Part shown: positions 1-12,330 of the stretch, one piece after another
Numbering within the stretch: the first letter of the stretch is position 1
Layout of the letters: each line of letters opens with the position of its first letter
Assembly: GCA_001599935.1 (NCBI GenBank)
Contig: BCIJ01000015.1
Location: forward strand, 185,482-249,481
DNA: 64,000 nt
Direction of reading: 5' to 3'
DNA from: Holtermannia corniformis
Taxonomy: Eukaryota > Basidiomycota > Tremellomycetes > Holtermanniales
The notes under the pieces: generated by a model
What the model saw: the letters and a program-made list of their open reading frames with translations, nothing else
Databases searched by the model: none
Told to the model about the DNA's origin: nothing
Position numbers and translations under genes: made by a program

Positions 1-303
1 ACGGCGTCTCCACTCTTCCCGAAGCTGCTCCAGCTTGACCTTGAACCACTGACGGCTGTACGTTGCATAACAGCCTTTGGTGTACTCGCAGATGAATGCG
101 GGATGGTACATGGGCGCCTTGGGCATCTCTGGTGGCTTGAGGAGGAAGCCGCAGGGATCTAGGCCGGGATCACGAACAGGAGGTGCGTGAAGCTCCAGGT
201 AGGGACCTGGCCATCGGAATTCATTGCTTGCAATCTGCTCAGCGGATGGATAGGTCCATGATAGCTTGGTTGCGGAGGGGCTACAGTCTCTGTCTGGGTC
301 CAT
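1..303 (-). CDS. Hypothetical protein, 3' part off the left edge
   Basis: An open frame runs leftward from an ATG at 301-303 to the window edge without a stop, giving 101 residues that start MDPDRDCSPSATKL. It reads like real protein: mixed composition, many aromatics, a run of prolines around residues 30-55, then a Cys/Tyr-containing stretch (FICEYTKGCYATYSRQ) followed by a charged helix-like segment. I do not recognise the family. The start was chosen because it is the most upstream ATG in a frame that stays open. The gene's 3' end is missing, so intron content and length are unknown. Confidence 0.55.
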   Translation of the reverse strand, partial: MDPDRDCSPSATKLSWTYPSAEQIASNEFRWPGPYLELHAPPVRDPGLDPCGFLLKPPEMPKAPMYHPAFICEYTKGCYATYSRQWFKVKLEQLREEWRRR

Positions 304-926
304 GGGTACCTCGGCCTCTCACAGGCAGCGTTGTTGCTTGCTTTTGATAGAGAAGGCCGTCACTGCTCAGCGCGGAACTGGTCGATTGAGATTGACGCAT
401 CCATCGACCGTGCTCGAGGCTTGGGCGGAAAGTGGCGGGTGGCATCGAGGTCATGTAATGGGTAGATCGGTCCCGTGATGATCAAGACAGAGCGATAGGC
501 AGCTGCAGTGATTAGAGTGACTAGCCAAAGAGGGTGGATCGCGCCTTGCGGCACTCTAAAGCACGATGAAGAACGATCCGAAGACACATGCTGCGCGAAC
601 CTCAGTACCGACCCCCTACGTGCACCCGTTACGGGCCTCGTCACCAACGTTACATACAGGACGTTCAGCCCTTCTAATTCTGTCATACCTAGGCCGTACG
701 CACTTAGCAGCTGCCACATCAAGCCATTGTACCGTGCATCGTGACATCCTGTGTGCTCACATTGGTTAGGAGCCTGACGAGTGAGCAGCGGGCCTTCGTA
801 GCTAGCGCAATGACACGCTGCATATTGCTCAATGTAACAACGAGGCTTCAATGAGAAGCCGCTTGATAGGCCCTCATAAACCTCCAAGCGCGTCGACCGC
901 TTGCCACTTCAGACACATCGTATATC
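304..926. other. Region without a convincing gene
   Basis: Several overlapping short frames exist here on both strands, but none has plausible protein composition or splice-linked partners. The stretch probably holds the 5' flank of the leftward gene at the edge and of the small rightward gene that follows. Confidence 0.4.
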
Positions 927-1247
927 ATGTCAGGCATTGTAGGCTATATGGATAACGAGAAGCACGATCAGGCAGATCCGACCAGCCATACCATGATCTC
1001 AAACAAGGGTAATTACTACTTCTTGTTCAACGGGACGGAATACCATGTAACTGTTGACGCTAATACGGAGGAAGCCAGCGAGGTACAACCACGCGTCACC
1101 ATGCCAAGAGATATGCGCACAACCGTCAAGAAAGATGCCGAGAGACATTGGAAAAACCTCAGCGAGGCTGGAAAACAGACAGTTGGCGAATACCAACGCA
1201 CGCACCCGCCAGGAATAACCCGAACCAGGACCGGCAAGCCTCTGTAA
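927..1247 (+). CDS. Small hypothetical protein (106 aa)
   Basis: A single uninterrupted frame encodes a 106-residue hydrophilic protein beginning MSGIVGYMDNEKHDQ. The composition is balanced, with an aromatic-rich stretch (NKGNYYFLFNGTEYHV, about residues 26-41) and a basic C-terminal half (RTTVKKDAERHWKNL). No signal peptide or membrane segment is visible and no family is recognised. It could also be an exon of a longer gene, since nearly all neighbours are spliced. Confidence 0.4.
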   Translation: MSGIVGYMDNEKHDQADPTSHTMISNKGNYYFLFNGTEYHVTVDANTEEASEVQPRVTMPRDMRTTVKKDAERHWKNLSEAGKQTVGEYQRTHPPGITRTRTGKPL

Positions 1248-2013
1248 TTGCAATATCCATAGATGAGAGGTCTCCATGAACGGACGTCATATTGCTCCTC
1301 TCCAGCCAGTTTGCTATGTAAACAGGCCTAAAATGGACAAATACCTCCATAAACGGTCGTCCAGAGATGATGTCCAGTTGTGATTTGAGCACTTGTATCG
1401 CTTAGTTGCGTCCTGCAAGGCTACTGGAGTACATTGTCCTTGCACTTGGCAGCACCCACTCGGGCCCACCCAATGATAGGAGCTGCTCGTCTCAATTACA
1501 GAGGCTGGCTTCTAAAAGACCATTAGAAGTTTTGTTTGACAGCGCAATACGTAGCACCATCGCTGAGCGATCGCTAATGTTGCACGTTACGGCGGCGATC
1601 CAAAGTCCCACTGCTATACACAGCACTTTTGGCGGCTAGTGCGGCAGCGAGTGCGTAGCCAATTGTCAAGTGCCGCGCAGTTGTACAGTCTGGGCAATGC
1701 GAGTCCGCGTCTGTTCGAGCAATGCGTTTCGCCAACGTCGGCGACATTGCCGGGGTGAGATGCGGTGCGACGTCGACGGTGGGGTGTGAATTGGAATGGG
1801 ACAGCGGCGCGGTCGATGGGGTGAGGGTTTGATGACTGTCATGATGAAGTGCATGTTCGTGGACTGTACAGGGATATATACAATCGAGACATCTGGATAC
1901 TGATTGATCTATACAGCGATCAGCTGGATGCATGAGGTTCACAAGATCCGATGCTACATACCTGATTCTTAGAGGATCATGCGTCAAACTTTGAGACTTT
2001 ACCTGGCGCCGAA
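1248..2013. other. Region without a convincing gene
   Basis: Only frames of low plausibility are seen. A leftward frame over 1574-2089 has shadow-like composition. It is possible that the leftward gene at 2014-2518 has a further 3' exon here, because splice-like sequences follow its stop, but no exon could be supported. Confidence 0.35.
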
Positions 2014-2518
2014 TCATCGCAGACGTCGCCGATTGCTGCGGCAAGTCAGTCCCACATCCACTGGGCCATCCCACCCACTCGTCTTCCACCTCGCGACCAA
2101 CGCGGCGTCCAGAAAGTGCTCATCGGCTTTCCCGCCTCCGGTCCGTGCCGGCGCTGCGGCCGTTCTGCCTCGCTTCGCCTTCAGTGGTGGACTTGGTGGT
2201 CTGGCCGAAGGGTTGGTAGCTAAACGCGTGGATCTCTTACTCGGCACGGCGGGCTGTTCAGCCATCAGCTTTTCTGAGCGGGCGCAAGAGAGCCTCACTG
2301 ACCTCGTCGACGGGCTGTTCGTCTTGGCGCTCTTCAACCTCGATATCGATCGGCTCGTCGTGGACAGCTTCAGTTGCCATCTCGACATCCACCTCGCCTT
2401 GGGATGGGCCCGTGGCGTGATCGAGCTCGATTGCGTCGAGTTTGGAACGACCGACGCGGGGCGAGGAGCGGAGATCTGGCGTGTTGTGCTTTGACGAGGG
2501 CGGTGTGATGTCTGCCAT
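2014..2518 (-). CDS. Hypothetical nuclear-type protein, two exons
   Basis: Exons 2303-2518 and 2014-2253 are joined across a 49-base intron (GTCAGT donor, CTGAACAG acceptor) that keeps the frame, giving 151 residues. The N-terminal half (starts MADITPPSSKHNTPDL) is acidic and rich in Val/Glu. The C-terminal half is basic (SKRSTRLATNPSARPP, PPLKAKRGRTAAAPARTGG) and ends in a short Trp-containing stretch (LVARWKTSGWDGPVDVG). The basic patches suggest a nuclear or nucleic-acid-associated protein, but that is inference. No family was recognised. The stop could be bypassed if a further intron begins near position 2025. Confidence 0.5.
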
Positions 2519-2658
2519 GCTGTAGACTTGTGCGGTGGACGCTCTAAGATGAACAGGATGGCAAGGTTGAAGATGGAGCATCAGCACGGACACTGAACAA
2601 TCTCCGTCCCGTACACTCCATCTATGTACCGTCTCCAACAACCCTACAGACCGCTACG

Positions 2659-3241
2659 ATGACCGAAATCACTCCGTCCATCACCACACACTACACCCAC
2701 ATCCCATCCCCACTCCCGTCCTCGCCCTCCTTCCACTTTGTCCTCACACGTCTGACCAACACCCTCATGCTCTGGGTTGGCGCCGCACCACCCGTGCAGG
2801 GCGCTTTGAGTGACCGAGAGCCAGCGCCAGCTGCCGACGAGACGAGATTGGCTGGCGAATGGGCTGTCGCGATGCCATCGTTCAATGTGCGTTTGTGTAG
2901 ACCGAGATGCTGATGCTGATGCTGAACGGCGTAGGGCGCTCCACCTGTTGGAACACCAATCTATCGGGCATCGGCGTCGGATCTGGCGGTGCCGATGGCT
3001 CAACGGCTTGGTGAGCTACGTGTGCACATGCACGAGCAGAGCAGACTGAGGCGCCGCAGCAAAGAGGCATCCAAACCACCAAATCCTCCTCTCGCTCTCC
3101 CTTCCACCGTCCCTCATGTCCTCCAACCCCGGTTCAGGTTCCGATCACCCATACGCCGGTCGAATCCTCCTCATGGTTGAAAAGGCGCTCACAGGGTGGA
3201 TCACCGATGTTGTACTTTCAAGCCGAGACGATACGCAATGA
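2659..3241 (+). CDS. Proteasome assembly chaperone 4-like protein
   Basis: Exons 2659-2886, 2935-3010 and 3060-3241 give 161 residues. The N-terminal part (SFHFVLTRLTNTLMLWVG, about residues 24-41) matches the core strand pattern of PSMG4/Poc4, the small beta-fold chaperone that with PSMG3 helps build the 20S proteasome alpha ring. A second conserved block (GTPIYRASASDLAVPMAQRL) follows in exon 2, and the third exon supplies the segment (HQILLSLSLPPS) expected for the dimer strand. All introns keep frame and have typical branch and acceptor sites. PSMG4 proteins are usually about 120-160 residues, so length fits. Assignment rests on recalled family patterns, not a search. Confidence 0.65.
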
Positions 3242-3585
3242 GATCCAGCTATCCATTCGCTAATTGCCCAAGAGCCGGTCTTTCCACTCTTTTCCCTTTG
3301 GGTTCGAGCGTCCGCTTGGCGGTGCATACGTCCACCTCGAGCCATGTGCGGCCGTGATGCTGCCGAGACAGGGCAAGAGGCCGGATGTACCAGTGCGTCG
3401 GGTATATTCGCGATGGAGCACGAAGATCCACGCCGTGCTAACGATGAAGCCTGTGATGAGTGTTCTGCGACAGTCAGCGTCTTGGACCGGCAAGAGCAAG
3501 AGACGGACGGATACCCACGCCCAACTCGGTTCCGGCTCGAGGCCTTGGATATGGCTTGTGCGATCGTCGCGGCATCCAAGCTTAG

Positions 3586-4451
3586 TATGACTATGCACCC
3601 CGACGGCGCTACATGCCGGACTGGCATGCACCGCCGGACACGGACGATTCTCCGTACTTGTTTGGCATTGTATACGACAACGATCCGGAAGTCTCGACCA
3701 CATCCAGCAACTTTGCTCGACCGGCGCTGCAGTGGGCGGGCTTGGCAAGTGGTCAGACCGAGCGGTTCGAGAGGGCACGCAAACTACTGCTCACAGTACC
3801 TAGGCTTGGCTTGATGCGTCTTCACACTGACCATGGTTGACTTGCAGATCTGGACCAAAGCGTACGAAGCAAAGTTGCAATTCCAACCGGCTGGCAGATC
3901 ATCTTCGTTTGGATCGTAGGCCAGCACTTGTTCGTCAGCCCAACCATCACACGACCCAACACGACTCAGTCTCTTCCAGGCCCAATCGTAGAGGCGCGTC
4001 TCCAGCAACCACCCAAAGGGCAACCTTTGAGCCTCCTCCAAGCACACGTCGCAATCACTTGGCAAGCTTGACAGCTATCCCGCTCTCACCGGGTGACCAA
4101 GCTGAACTGCAGAGCACGGCCAAGCTCGCTCTCGGAACGGAGGTGAGTTCCTGTCCATTCGCATGATGAGATCGTGACCCGCAGCTGACAACACTGTAGC
4201 CTGACAAGCTATTCGGCAACGTCAGCGAGGACCAGACGAGACAGGTGGTTGCCCACAAGCACAGGCGCAAACGTCGCCGGAAGCGCCTGACCCCACCGCG
4301 GCGACACAAACCCCTCGGCATGTCAGGTTCCAATTCGGTAGGACTGCCAGCTGTTCAAAGTGTCTGTCTGACGATCAATCGACAGCAGAGGCGTCTACGA
4401 CCAGGCGCCAGCCCTGCAGCGCAGCCAATCGCGATCAAATACCTCCAATGA
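3586..4451 (+). CDS. Hypothetical multi-exon protein (5' end unresolved)
   Basis: At least four exons link in frame: 3586-3795, 3848-3915, 3980-4142 and one starting at 4200. The first contains a protein-like stretch (RYMPDWHAPPDTDDSPYLFG) and a helix-like segment (QTERFERARKLLLT). The third is Pro/Thr/Arg-rich and ends LQSTAKLALGTE. The fourth starts PDKLFGNVSEDQTRQ and then either reads into a very basic tail (VVAHKHRRKRRRKR) or is spliced again. The acceptor at 3585 shows that at least one upstream exon exists between 3242 and 3560, but it could not be fixed. No family recognised. The stop at 4449-4451 is one of two possible ends. Confidence 0.4.
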
Positions 4452-4833
4452 AACAAACGACGTATCACAGGCAGCAACAAACCGACGAAGCCAAGTACAA
4501 CGCCAGAAACCTCTACCACGCTCAAAGCAAGCTTGACGGGTGGCGGTGGGTAAGCGCCGTTGGAATTTTACGCGCTTTGACGCCAGCGTTGCACGCCTTA
4601 TGCATCACGATAGTCCATTAACGGTCAGCGGACGCTATCAGAGCACTGATGACAGCGCAGTGCAGGTTCTCGGCGACATGGTTCTAGGCGACATCAGACG
4701 CCACCATACAACTTTCCACGCGAAGATTGCTTGCACCTATCGTGCTATGCTTGATCTTGTCATTGTCTGTACAAGAACCGGCGCTGCACCCTCGCAGACT
4801 GCTTCGAATGGCCACCTTATCATCTCTCTAGGC
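4452..4833. other. Intergenic region upstream of the Arf exchange factor
   Basis: No convincing gene. One frame is open through this stretch into the following gene, but its composition before the ATG at 4834 looks non-coding. It presumably holds the promoter and 5' leader of the Sec7-domain gene. Confidence 0.4.
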
Positions 4834-7800
4834 ATGGAAGCCGGCCCATCCAATGTCAGTGACTCGCCCCGACGCAGGTCGTGGTGGGGTGGGGTTGCGA
4901 CTGCCAGTGTCAAGGGCAAGGCTGTCGAGCAAGAGGCCGAAGACGCACAGGAAGTCATGCTTGCGGACCAGTGGGACGGTACCGAATCGCAGGATGCTCA
5001 GCCTGCCCATCCGCCGCCCTACTTTGCCGTCGCGTCGTCGTCGGGTTCGCGGCCGTCGGGTCAGAGGGGGAAACCCCGAGCGAGGCTCAAGAAGGCTTCC
5101 AGAGGCCCGGATCAGTCTTCCATGGAGAGAAGCAGAGTGATCAGTGGCGATTCGGTAGCTCTGAGTGCAGCTGCTGCCGTTCAGGCTGGACAGGACAACG
5201 TCGTGGCCGTGACTACGCAGACCGTGAGTGCCGATCATGGGTGATCTTTTGTTTGCGTGATCGCTGACGCACGTCAAGGTCACGACAACCACGACGACTA
5301 CGACTCAGATCTTTCCGCTGTTCACTCGGTCCCGGGCAAACTCACGCGCCAAACGGCCTGCAACCGCTCCATCAGAAACCGCGCCGCCGGTACCGACTCG
5401 CACCTCGTCCAAGCAAGCATTGAGGACGATAGGCGACCCTCTGCGGCCTATACCTATACAACGCGCACTGTCACAGGATAAGGAGCAGCCGCCTCTGCCC
5501 TCTGACCGACCGCTACCCCCTATTCCAGGCTATCTGGCAAAGCTATCAGCCGTCCCGCCCGAAGGCATCTTTGTCACTCCCTCGAGCCCCCACAAGCCTT
5601 CGCACCAGGAGCAGCAAGCGCGAGATCCATCGACCGCCGTGGCGCCGAACATCGGCCTCGGTTTACCGCAACCCCTCACTCGGACCGAGTCGGACAACCC
5701 AACGATCACTCAGGGGAACTTTGTCCGGCAACAATCCGTTTCTTCACCCTTACCGTCGCGTTCCATCAGCCCGATACCGAAAATCTCATTTGCAGAGTCT
5801 CAAGACGGGGATCGACGGTCTAGCAGGGATGCAGAGACTGCCACTGTGCGGCGTAGACAGGTCAAGCGCGCGCGCAGTCTCTCGCAACTGTTCGGCGCGG
5901 CAGATGAGCAGGAGGATCGAGCAGAGTCGAGCTCGGCAACGACCGGCCTGTTCAGAGGCGCAGCGGAATGGCTCGGCGTACGCAAGCCCGTGCGACGTCG
6001 ATCGTCCGAGGGCAAACTCAATGAGCACGCACACGGTCTGCGCACGGCCTCTCTTAGCACATTGAACGCCGGTGCTCAACAAAAGGCTAGTACAGCCACC
6101 AGGCCCATTCCCGTGGCCCTTCGACAACCATCCAACCAGTCCATGACCTCGATTCAGACCTCGCCTCGAAAATCATCCTCGTCATTCGCGGCCTCGCCAC
6201 ACTCACTCGAGACCGATCCCAATACCGACGCAGGGTCGATACAGTCCAAACGCAGCATCTTTGCGCGCCGGGCTTCGCCCTCTAACGGTTCTGACCCGGC
6301 CAAAACGGGCGAATCGTCTAACCCGACGTTCCGAGTGCCGTCCCCTCTACCGCTGCCGATTGCAGCTCCCCATCCCAACTTTATCCTTCCACCCGTCAAT
6401 GACCAATCGCCGATGGACACGGCGTTTATGCGCGAAGGATGGACAGAGTCGCCGTCGATTGTCGCCTCGGACGCAGACGAGTACCTCTTCACTCAGCCGA
6501 ATCGGAATTTTGAAGGTCGCCCACGAAGCCGTACAAACACTTGGGGTGCTTCAAGCCCCGTCAGTGCCGGCCCTTTGAGCTCTCTGCCAGAGCACGCGCT
6601 TGGTACAGGCAATCTACCACTGCCAGCAGAACGTCAATCGCATGCGCAAACCGAGCGGCGCCGCGCTTGGTCGGACGCTCCGCCATTGCAGTATGCGCGT
6701 CAGCATCCGTCCTCTGTCGATGCGTCGACCGAGTCGTCGCCAATGGAGGAGCTGGCGCGTTACACGAGTGGCAGCTCAATCCCCCAGACTTCGCCGCCTT
6801 CAACGCCACAACGGCCGTCGCTGGGCGCTAGGTCCAACTCGTCCAGCTCGGCCATCATGACTCGGGTGCGGAGCGTACTACGACCGTCGAATGGTGGCCG
6901 ATCCCGATCGAGCTCGCTATTGCGCAACGAAGCGGGCGTCGATGATTTCGGGGCGCTCTTCACTTCAAAACCGAATCGGCCACCTTGGACTACCGCATCC
7001 TCTTCCTCTTCGCTTGCTTCACCGGTCCGAAGGCCGCGCTTGCCGTTGCCAGTGGACATGCCGTCGCCGACAGGGTCGGAGGGCAAGTTGCCGACGCCGC
7101 ATCGGCTACGATTGCCTGGCTCGGACGGTTACAGAGGCCCAGAAAGCCCGCTAAGCTCTGCTCGCTCATCTATAGAGCCGCAACGGTCGTCCCTCTCAGA
7201 AAGGAGGGATCCGTCTCTCCGGACCAACACGCTGCCAGAGGAGATGTCACTGCCGACCCAGTCGCACGTGAATCACATCGCCGTGCGAGCGCGTTCCTCG
7301 ACCATCTCAACGACTGCAACGACCGGTCCTCCAACCGCTTACAACTCCAGTCCATCGCGCAAACGCCCAGGCTCGCTACGACGCTTGTCAACAGGCCTCT
7401 TTGGCGCGTCGTCGTCGCCCAAGGCGTCTGGTGGTAGCCTGTTTCCGCTGCCACCGCGATCCAGTGTTGGATCGCTCAACTCCACCACTGGCGTTCTGCC
7501 TTTCGTCTCGCACGAGAACAGCTCCCAAGGTAGCCTGGGTCGTAGCCCCCGTCCAAGCGGAGGCAGCTTTGGCGCACCCGCTCGGAGATCACGAGAGGCT
7601 ATACCCAAGATCGATCACGAGGAATCGCCGAATCACTGGCTGCAGCGCTTGCTCGAGGCTGTCAGCCGAGCCGAGGTCGCCAACGTTTTGGCTGTAAGGT
7701 ATGTAGTGTCTATACGACCCGAGATCATCTACTGATGGTTCTAAGCAGTGACGCGTTCCACACACAAGCGCTGCGCTTGTACATGGATCGCTTCGATTTC

Positions 7801-10436
7801 ACGCACGACGCGCTCGACGTTGCCATTCGAAGACTGCTCATGGACATGACGCTGCCTCGTGAGACGCAGCAGATCGACCGCGTCATCGAGGCATTCGCGC
7901 GTCGGTATGAAGAGTGCGAGCCTGACCTGTTCCCAAGTAAAGGTATGTCACACATTTGCGGATGGGGTGCCGCTAATTAGTCAGACACTGCTTATGTGCT
8001 TGCATTCTCTCTCATGATGCTGCATACCGATGCCTTCAACAAGCACAACAAGAACAAGATGACCAAGGCTGACTATGTCAAGAACACGCGCATGGAAGGG
8101 GTGCCGCCTGTGGTCCTAGAGGTAGGCTCATGGCTGCCTAATCTTCAAGCGCTGACATTACAGGTTTTCTACGACAACATTACCTTCACCCCCTTCGTCT
8201 TCATTGACGATGACATGGACGTCAACGGTCAACGGACCTTGGCCCCCGAGACGCCAGCCCTCACTGGGACAGTCTTCACGTCGTCAACCTCCTCGTCCCT
8301 TGCTACACCTGCCAAAGCCAACAAAGTAGACGTCTATCACTTGATCGCAAAGGGCATGACTGGCACCCTACGAGTGGACGTACAGAGTGCCGTTCCAGCG
8401 GAGAGTCCCTACTCTTGCCTGGGTACACGGCCTTTCCTCGATTCCAGCGAGTTGCATCGCTCGTTTGCCAACGCGCATACGCTGCAAATCGTAGCGCCCA
8501 AGCCTCGTCGCAAATCATCGGCCGGCTTGCGACTGCAAGACCCGCCAAGAGCGCGAAATACGTCGGGCGCGTCATTTGTCGCTCCCGAAGATCCTGATGT
8601 CACCCTCAAGGTGACCAAAGTCGGACTGTTGAGTCGAAAGGGTGAGTGGAGCGCAGTCCGGCGGCGAGGCTGACAATCACAGACGATCTTATCGAGGGCG
8701 GCAGAAAAGCGGGTAACCGCAAGTGGAAGAGCTGGAGTGTCATCCTCACGGGCTCCCAGCTGCTCTTTTTCAAGGATCCCACGTGGGCGCTTAGTCTTCT
8801 TGATCAAGCAAAGACGTCTGGCTTGGACGGGGAGTCGCCCGGGCAACTGCTATTCCCTCGTATGACCACCTTTAAGCCGGACGAGGTTCTTTCAGTCAAG
8901 GACTCGATTGCCATCTACGATCGATCGTACACCAAGGTAAGCAGACCTATGGAGTGTGGTAGTCGCTGACAGCCGCAGTATCCGCACACCTTCCGCTTCA
9001 TCATGCCGCATGGAAGGCAGTATCTCCTGCAAGCTTCAGACGAGTACGAGCTCAACGAGTGGATGGCTCGGATCAACTATGCCGGTGCTTTCAAGACTGC
9101 ATCTGTACGCATGCGCGGCATGGGTATGACTGGCGGTCAAGCAGTACTAGCCGGTGCCGCCGCTGCTGCTTCGCACAACCGAGCAGTGCAGCATTCGAAC
9201 ATGCGCGGTGCTTCAGTCGACCCGTTTGGGCGGAAAACGGCTGTGTTCGGTGGCACAACCTCGACGTCGGCGTCTCGGCTCAATTACACTGCGACATCGA
9301 AAGAGCCTTCTTCGTCTCGCGGAGCTTCGGTCGATATCGATGGGGCCAACAACGTAACGTTGGACGGAGGAGAGGAGCTAGCCGAGGCTTTCAACGTCGT
9401 CAAGGCCGAACTGGCTGCTGGTCGCGGAGGGGCGACAAAGCTAGGGCAGGAGGCTGATCTGTCTGCTTGGGGACGTGGCTCGTTTGACTCTGAGGCGTTG
9501 GGTGCGGGTCATGCTTCGCGCATCGAGGCGATTGAGGCGAGTTGCGTACACTATGTTCGGAATGTTACTAACGCCATGCAGCTGCGTTTGCGGGACTTTC
9601 GAACCAGCGCGGTGCCGATCGAGCAACAGTTGTGCACCGATCTGCGTCTCGTTCGCAACTATGCTGTTCTCACGCCGTTTCAACGCATCACTCGTGAACG
9701 CATCGAAGCCGAGCTTCCCGTCCTGGCCCGGCGCATCAACAAGGCCCGGATCGAGCTTGCCAAGCTCCGATTCTGGATCGACGTACTGGACAAGGATGTC
9801 GAGCAAGAGCGGCGGGACTGGTCGCGGGTGCGTCACGTTGCCTTGCAAGCGGCAGCGTCGAGTCTCCGAGAACCGGGCGGGGTTGCGGCGGTCGTGCAAA
9901 AGGCTGGTGGTCGAGATGATGGCCTGACGGTGCCCAGTCTCAACCTGGATCAAGCCTCGGAGCCAGATGGGAACGGAACAAGCATCGCCATTAGCACAAG
10001 TCCGGGTGGGGAGTTGCCCGAAGTCATGTCGCCGCCGCCAGACTCACAGGGCCTGTCGAGCCATCGCTCTTCGACGAGCTCGTTCCACAGCGCTCGAGAA
10101 GACGTCACTTCGGACACTTCTCCAACATCCCCAATTGCGATCAGTCATGCGCGCTTGCAATCACAGCAACTGATCCAGGATGAGGAGGGTAGCTTGTCTG
10201 TTCGCCAAACGTCGAGCACGCGAGCCGTATCGTCGCCTTTCCCGGGCATGGGCCGAGAAGAGCCAGAAGATTGGGACAAGACACGAGCGGGACGTCGAGT
10301 CTCCTTGGCGACCATCTCTCGTGAACAGCTTCGTCGCTTGTCTCAGCGCCGAGCGCCGTCCAACCCCGAGCGACTTGCGCCAGTGGATCTGAATGACGAC
10401 GAGGACGAAGAGGCGACGGGTCGCATGGATGCCTAG
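4834..10436 (+). CDS. Arf guanine-nucleotide exchange factor (Sec7 + PH domains), SYT1-like
   Basis: Seven exons (4834-5223, 5279-7698, 7749-7942, 7985-8121, 8164-8641, 8683-8936, 8979-10436) encode about 1776 residues. Roughly the first 900 are disordered, rich in Ser, Pro, Arg and short basic-serine motifs. A Sec7 domain follows (about residues 905-1065), with the catalytic glutamate loop MTLPRETQQIDRVIEAFARR and the second conserved motif AYVLAFSLMMLHTDAFN. Then comes a PH domain (about 1210-1370; WSVILTGSQLLFFKD) and a coiled, then disordered C-terminus. Sec7 proteins activate Arf GTPases on Golgi or endosomal membranes. The Sec7-PH order and long N-terminus resemble yeast Syt1. The ATG at 4834 is preferred because composition becomes coding-like there. 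Confidence 0.88.
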
Positions 10437-10500
10437 CTTGGCCATGGTTGCATTGTCGTAGTATCGCAGTTGTATATGATGCACCACACTCGCTCTCATA

Positions 10501-12140
10501 CTAGGCCCATACACTGCGTCCGCGCCCGAGGAAGCTGGACGCCGCATCAGAGAAGCCTTGATAGCTGCTAGACGTCGGTCCGCACGGGCTTGCCGCGCGG
10601 ATCTGCTGTGCTTCATGCATCCAACCTTCGAGAGCCTTGTGCCTCGTCAGCGCTATTGGCATGCTCAGAGCAGGACTGACCTTGATCCGCTTGGCATTTG
10701 CAGGGTGCGTCGACAAGAAGTCGACGTTGCCTCCGCTCCCTCCTTCCGACTGCGACATGCGAGTCCACATCCTAGCGTTTGTCGGCGCTTAAGCCAGGCT
10801 ACCGAAATCACTCACTTTGTGGATTCCTCTGGGTTGAAGCAAGCCTTACTGCACCGGCAAGCCATCAGTGGCCCGATCAAAAAAACGGAAGTGGTGACCT
10901 ACGCCATGAGCCGGATCCCAATGTAATCGGCCTCGCTTTCGGCCTTTCTCGAGTTGGGCAGTCTACAGACTATCAGTTTGTGGTCGAGCCGACCGTCTGG
11001 TGAACGTACTGCATGAGAAAGGTCAACAACAGTCTAGAGATGCCGACGTCGAGGCCTAGCGACTCGAGCAGGAAACCGAGCGCGAAGAGGACCTGGTCGA
11101 GTCAGGATTCCAAGTGATCGAGTCATCGGGATGGAGATTCAACCCACCTTCATAGAGCTCATGCGTTCTGCCGAGTGTCTCGCAACTGTCTGTATCAGCT
11201 GCACCATTGCCTTCAACAACAATCTCACCCTGGTGAGCGACCTCGTGCCCGAGCACGCTCGCCAACCCATCATCATTCGCACACACGGGCAGTAAACCGG
11301 TAAAGACAAAGATCTTGCCACCTAACACCCTCCATCAGCGTTCTTCTTACCTGCACTTTTCGTACACAACGCACCAGGCAGTACAAACGCATTCTTCGTC
11401 GTCTTGTCATCGATCACATAAACCTCCCACTCGACCTCCTTGCCCTCGCGAACATCGGTCTCGGCCTGTCCACCCCCAAACATCAATTCGCCCATGTTGA
11501 TCTCCTTGTTGGCCGGTACCTGTCCCTCGATCGCTCCGAGCTCGCCGCCAGACTTCATGCGACCGAGTCCGGCGCCCTCGACGAGTTTCTGGGCTACGGC
11601 TCGGACTCGGCGCGTCGTGGGGTGATTGGGAGGTAACAGGGCATGTGAGTATTCAGACAGGGTCGATAGCTGGGCTTGATTCCCAATCTGGAGGGGTTTT
11701 TGTCAGGCAATGCCAGCCATCTGCCGTGGAAGACCTACTTCGCGTTCCTGAGCCTCGTCGACATCCATGAACCGTCTTCGTCCCGTTTCAGGCACTTTCT
11801 CCAAGCTGAGCCGTTCGTCAGTAGGGATCGCACTCCAAGTCGGCACGTACTGCACAACATAGTACACGACCGCACCGCTGACTCCGACACCGTACACCAC
11901 GACCGCGCGATCGCCGCCAAGTCGCCGCCGGAGTAATTGGACGACATCCGGCCGTCCACTAGGTCCGCTCGGTCCACCGCTAGAAGATGACGGAAAGCGG
12001 TCGTACCGCGCTGGTCTTGGGTTCGAGGACTGGAACTGCCGAGCGCAAGACAAGCGGGGTGGGCTGACACGGCGTAGGGGTGGCGTTGCGAGGGATCTAC
12101 CCAATGTTCTGATACTTGGTCCGAGCTGTGAAGTGCTCAT
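10501..12140 (-). CDS. OMA1: Mitochondrial metalloendopeptidase OMA1
   Basis: Nine exons (11739-12140, 11375-11687, 11229-11321, 11148-11185, 11010-11092, 10903-10962, 10816-10848, 10681-10771, 10501-10635) give 415 residues. The M48 zinc site is LGHEVAHQ (HExxH), and the third ligand lies in the downstream motif [15 protein letters not shown]. The C-terminal block [14 protein letters not shown] is characteristic of the family. The Arg/Ser/Pro-rich N-terminus looks like a mitochondrial presequence, followed by a hydrophobic segment ([20 protein letters not shown]). OMA1 is the stress-activated inner-membrane protease that works in mitochondrial quality control. The gene converges on the Arf exchange factor with only 64 bases between the stop codons. 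Confidence 0.93.
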
Positions 12141-12330
12141 GACGATCCTGTCAAGTGTAGGTACAAAGTGCGTAGCAACAGATGGTTCGAGCTCGAGTTG
12201 AAGCAGCATACGATCGACGCGTCACGTGCTCGTACGTTGTCAGCTTGCGCTTGCGCTTCACCCTCGTCCGTGAAGATGCAAAATTGTATGCTGGTCGTAC
12301 AAATACACGCTGCCGCTGCCCACACCGCGC

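Noticed and set aside
3145..3778. Minus-strand open frames of 160-172 codons
   Set aside because: Composition is shadow-like and they overlap the end of the proteasome chaperone gene and an exon of the next plus-strand gene. No splice partners were found, although one hydrophobic stretch (TLITGFIVSTAWIFVL) looked membrane-like.
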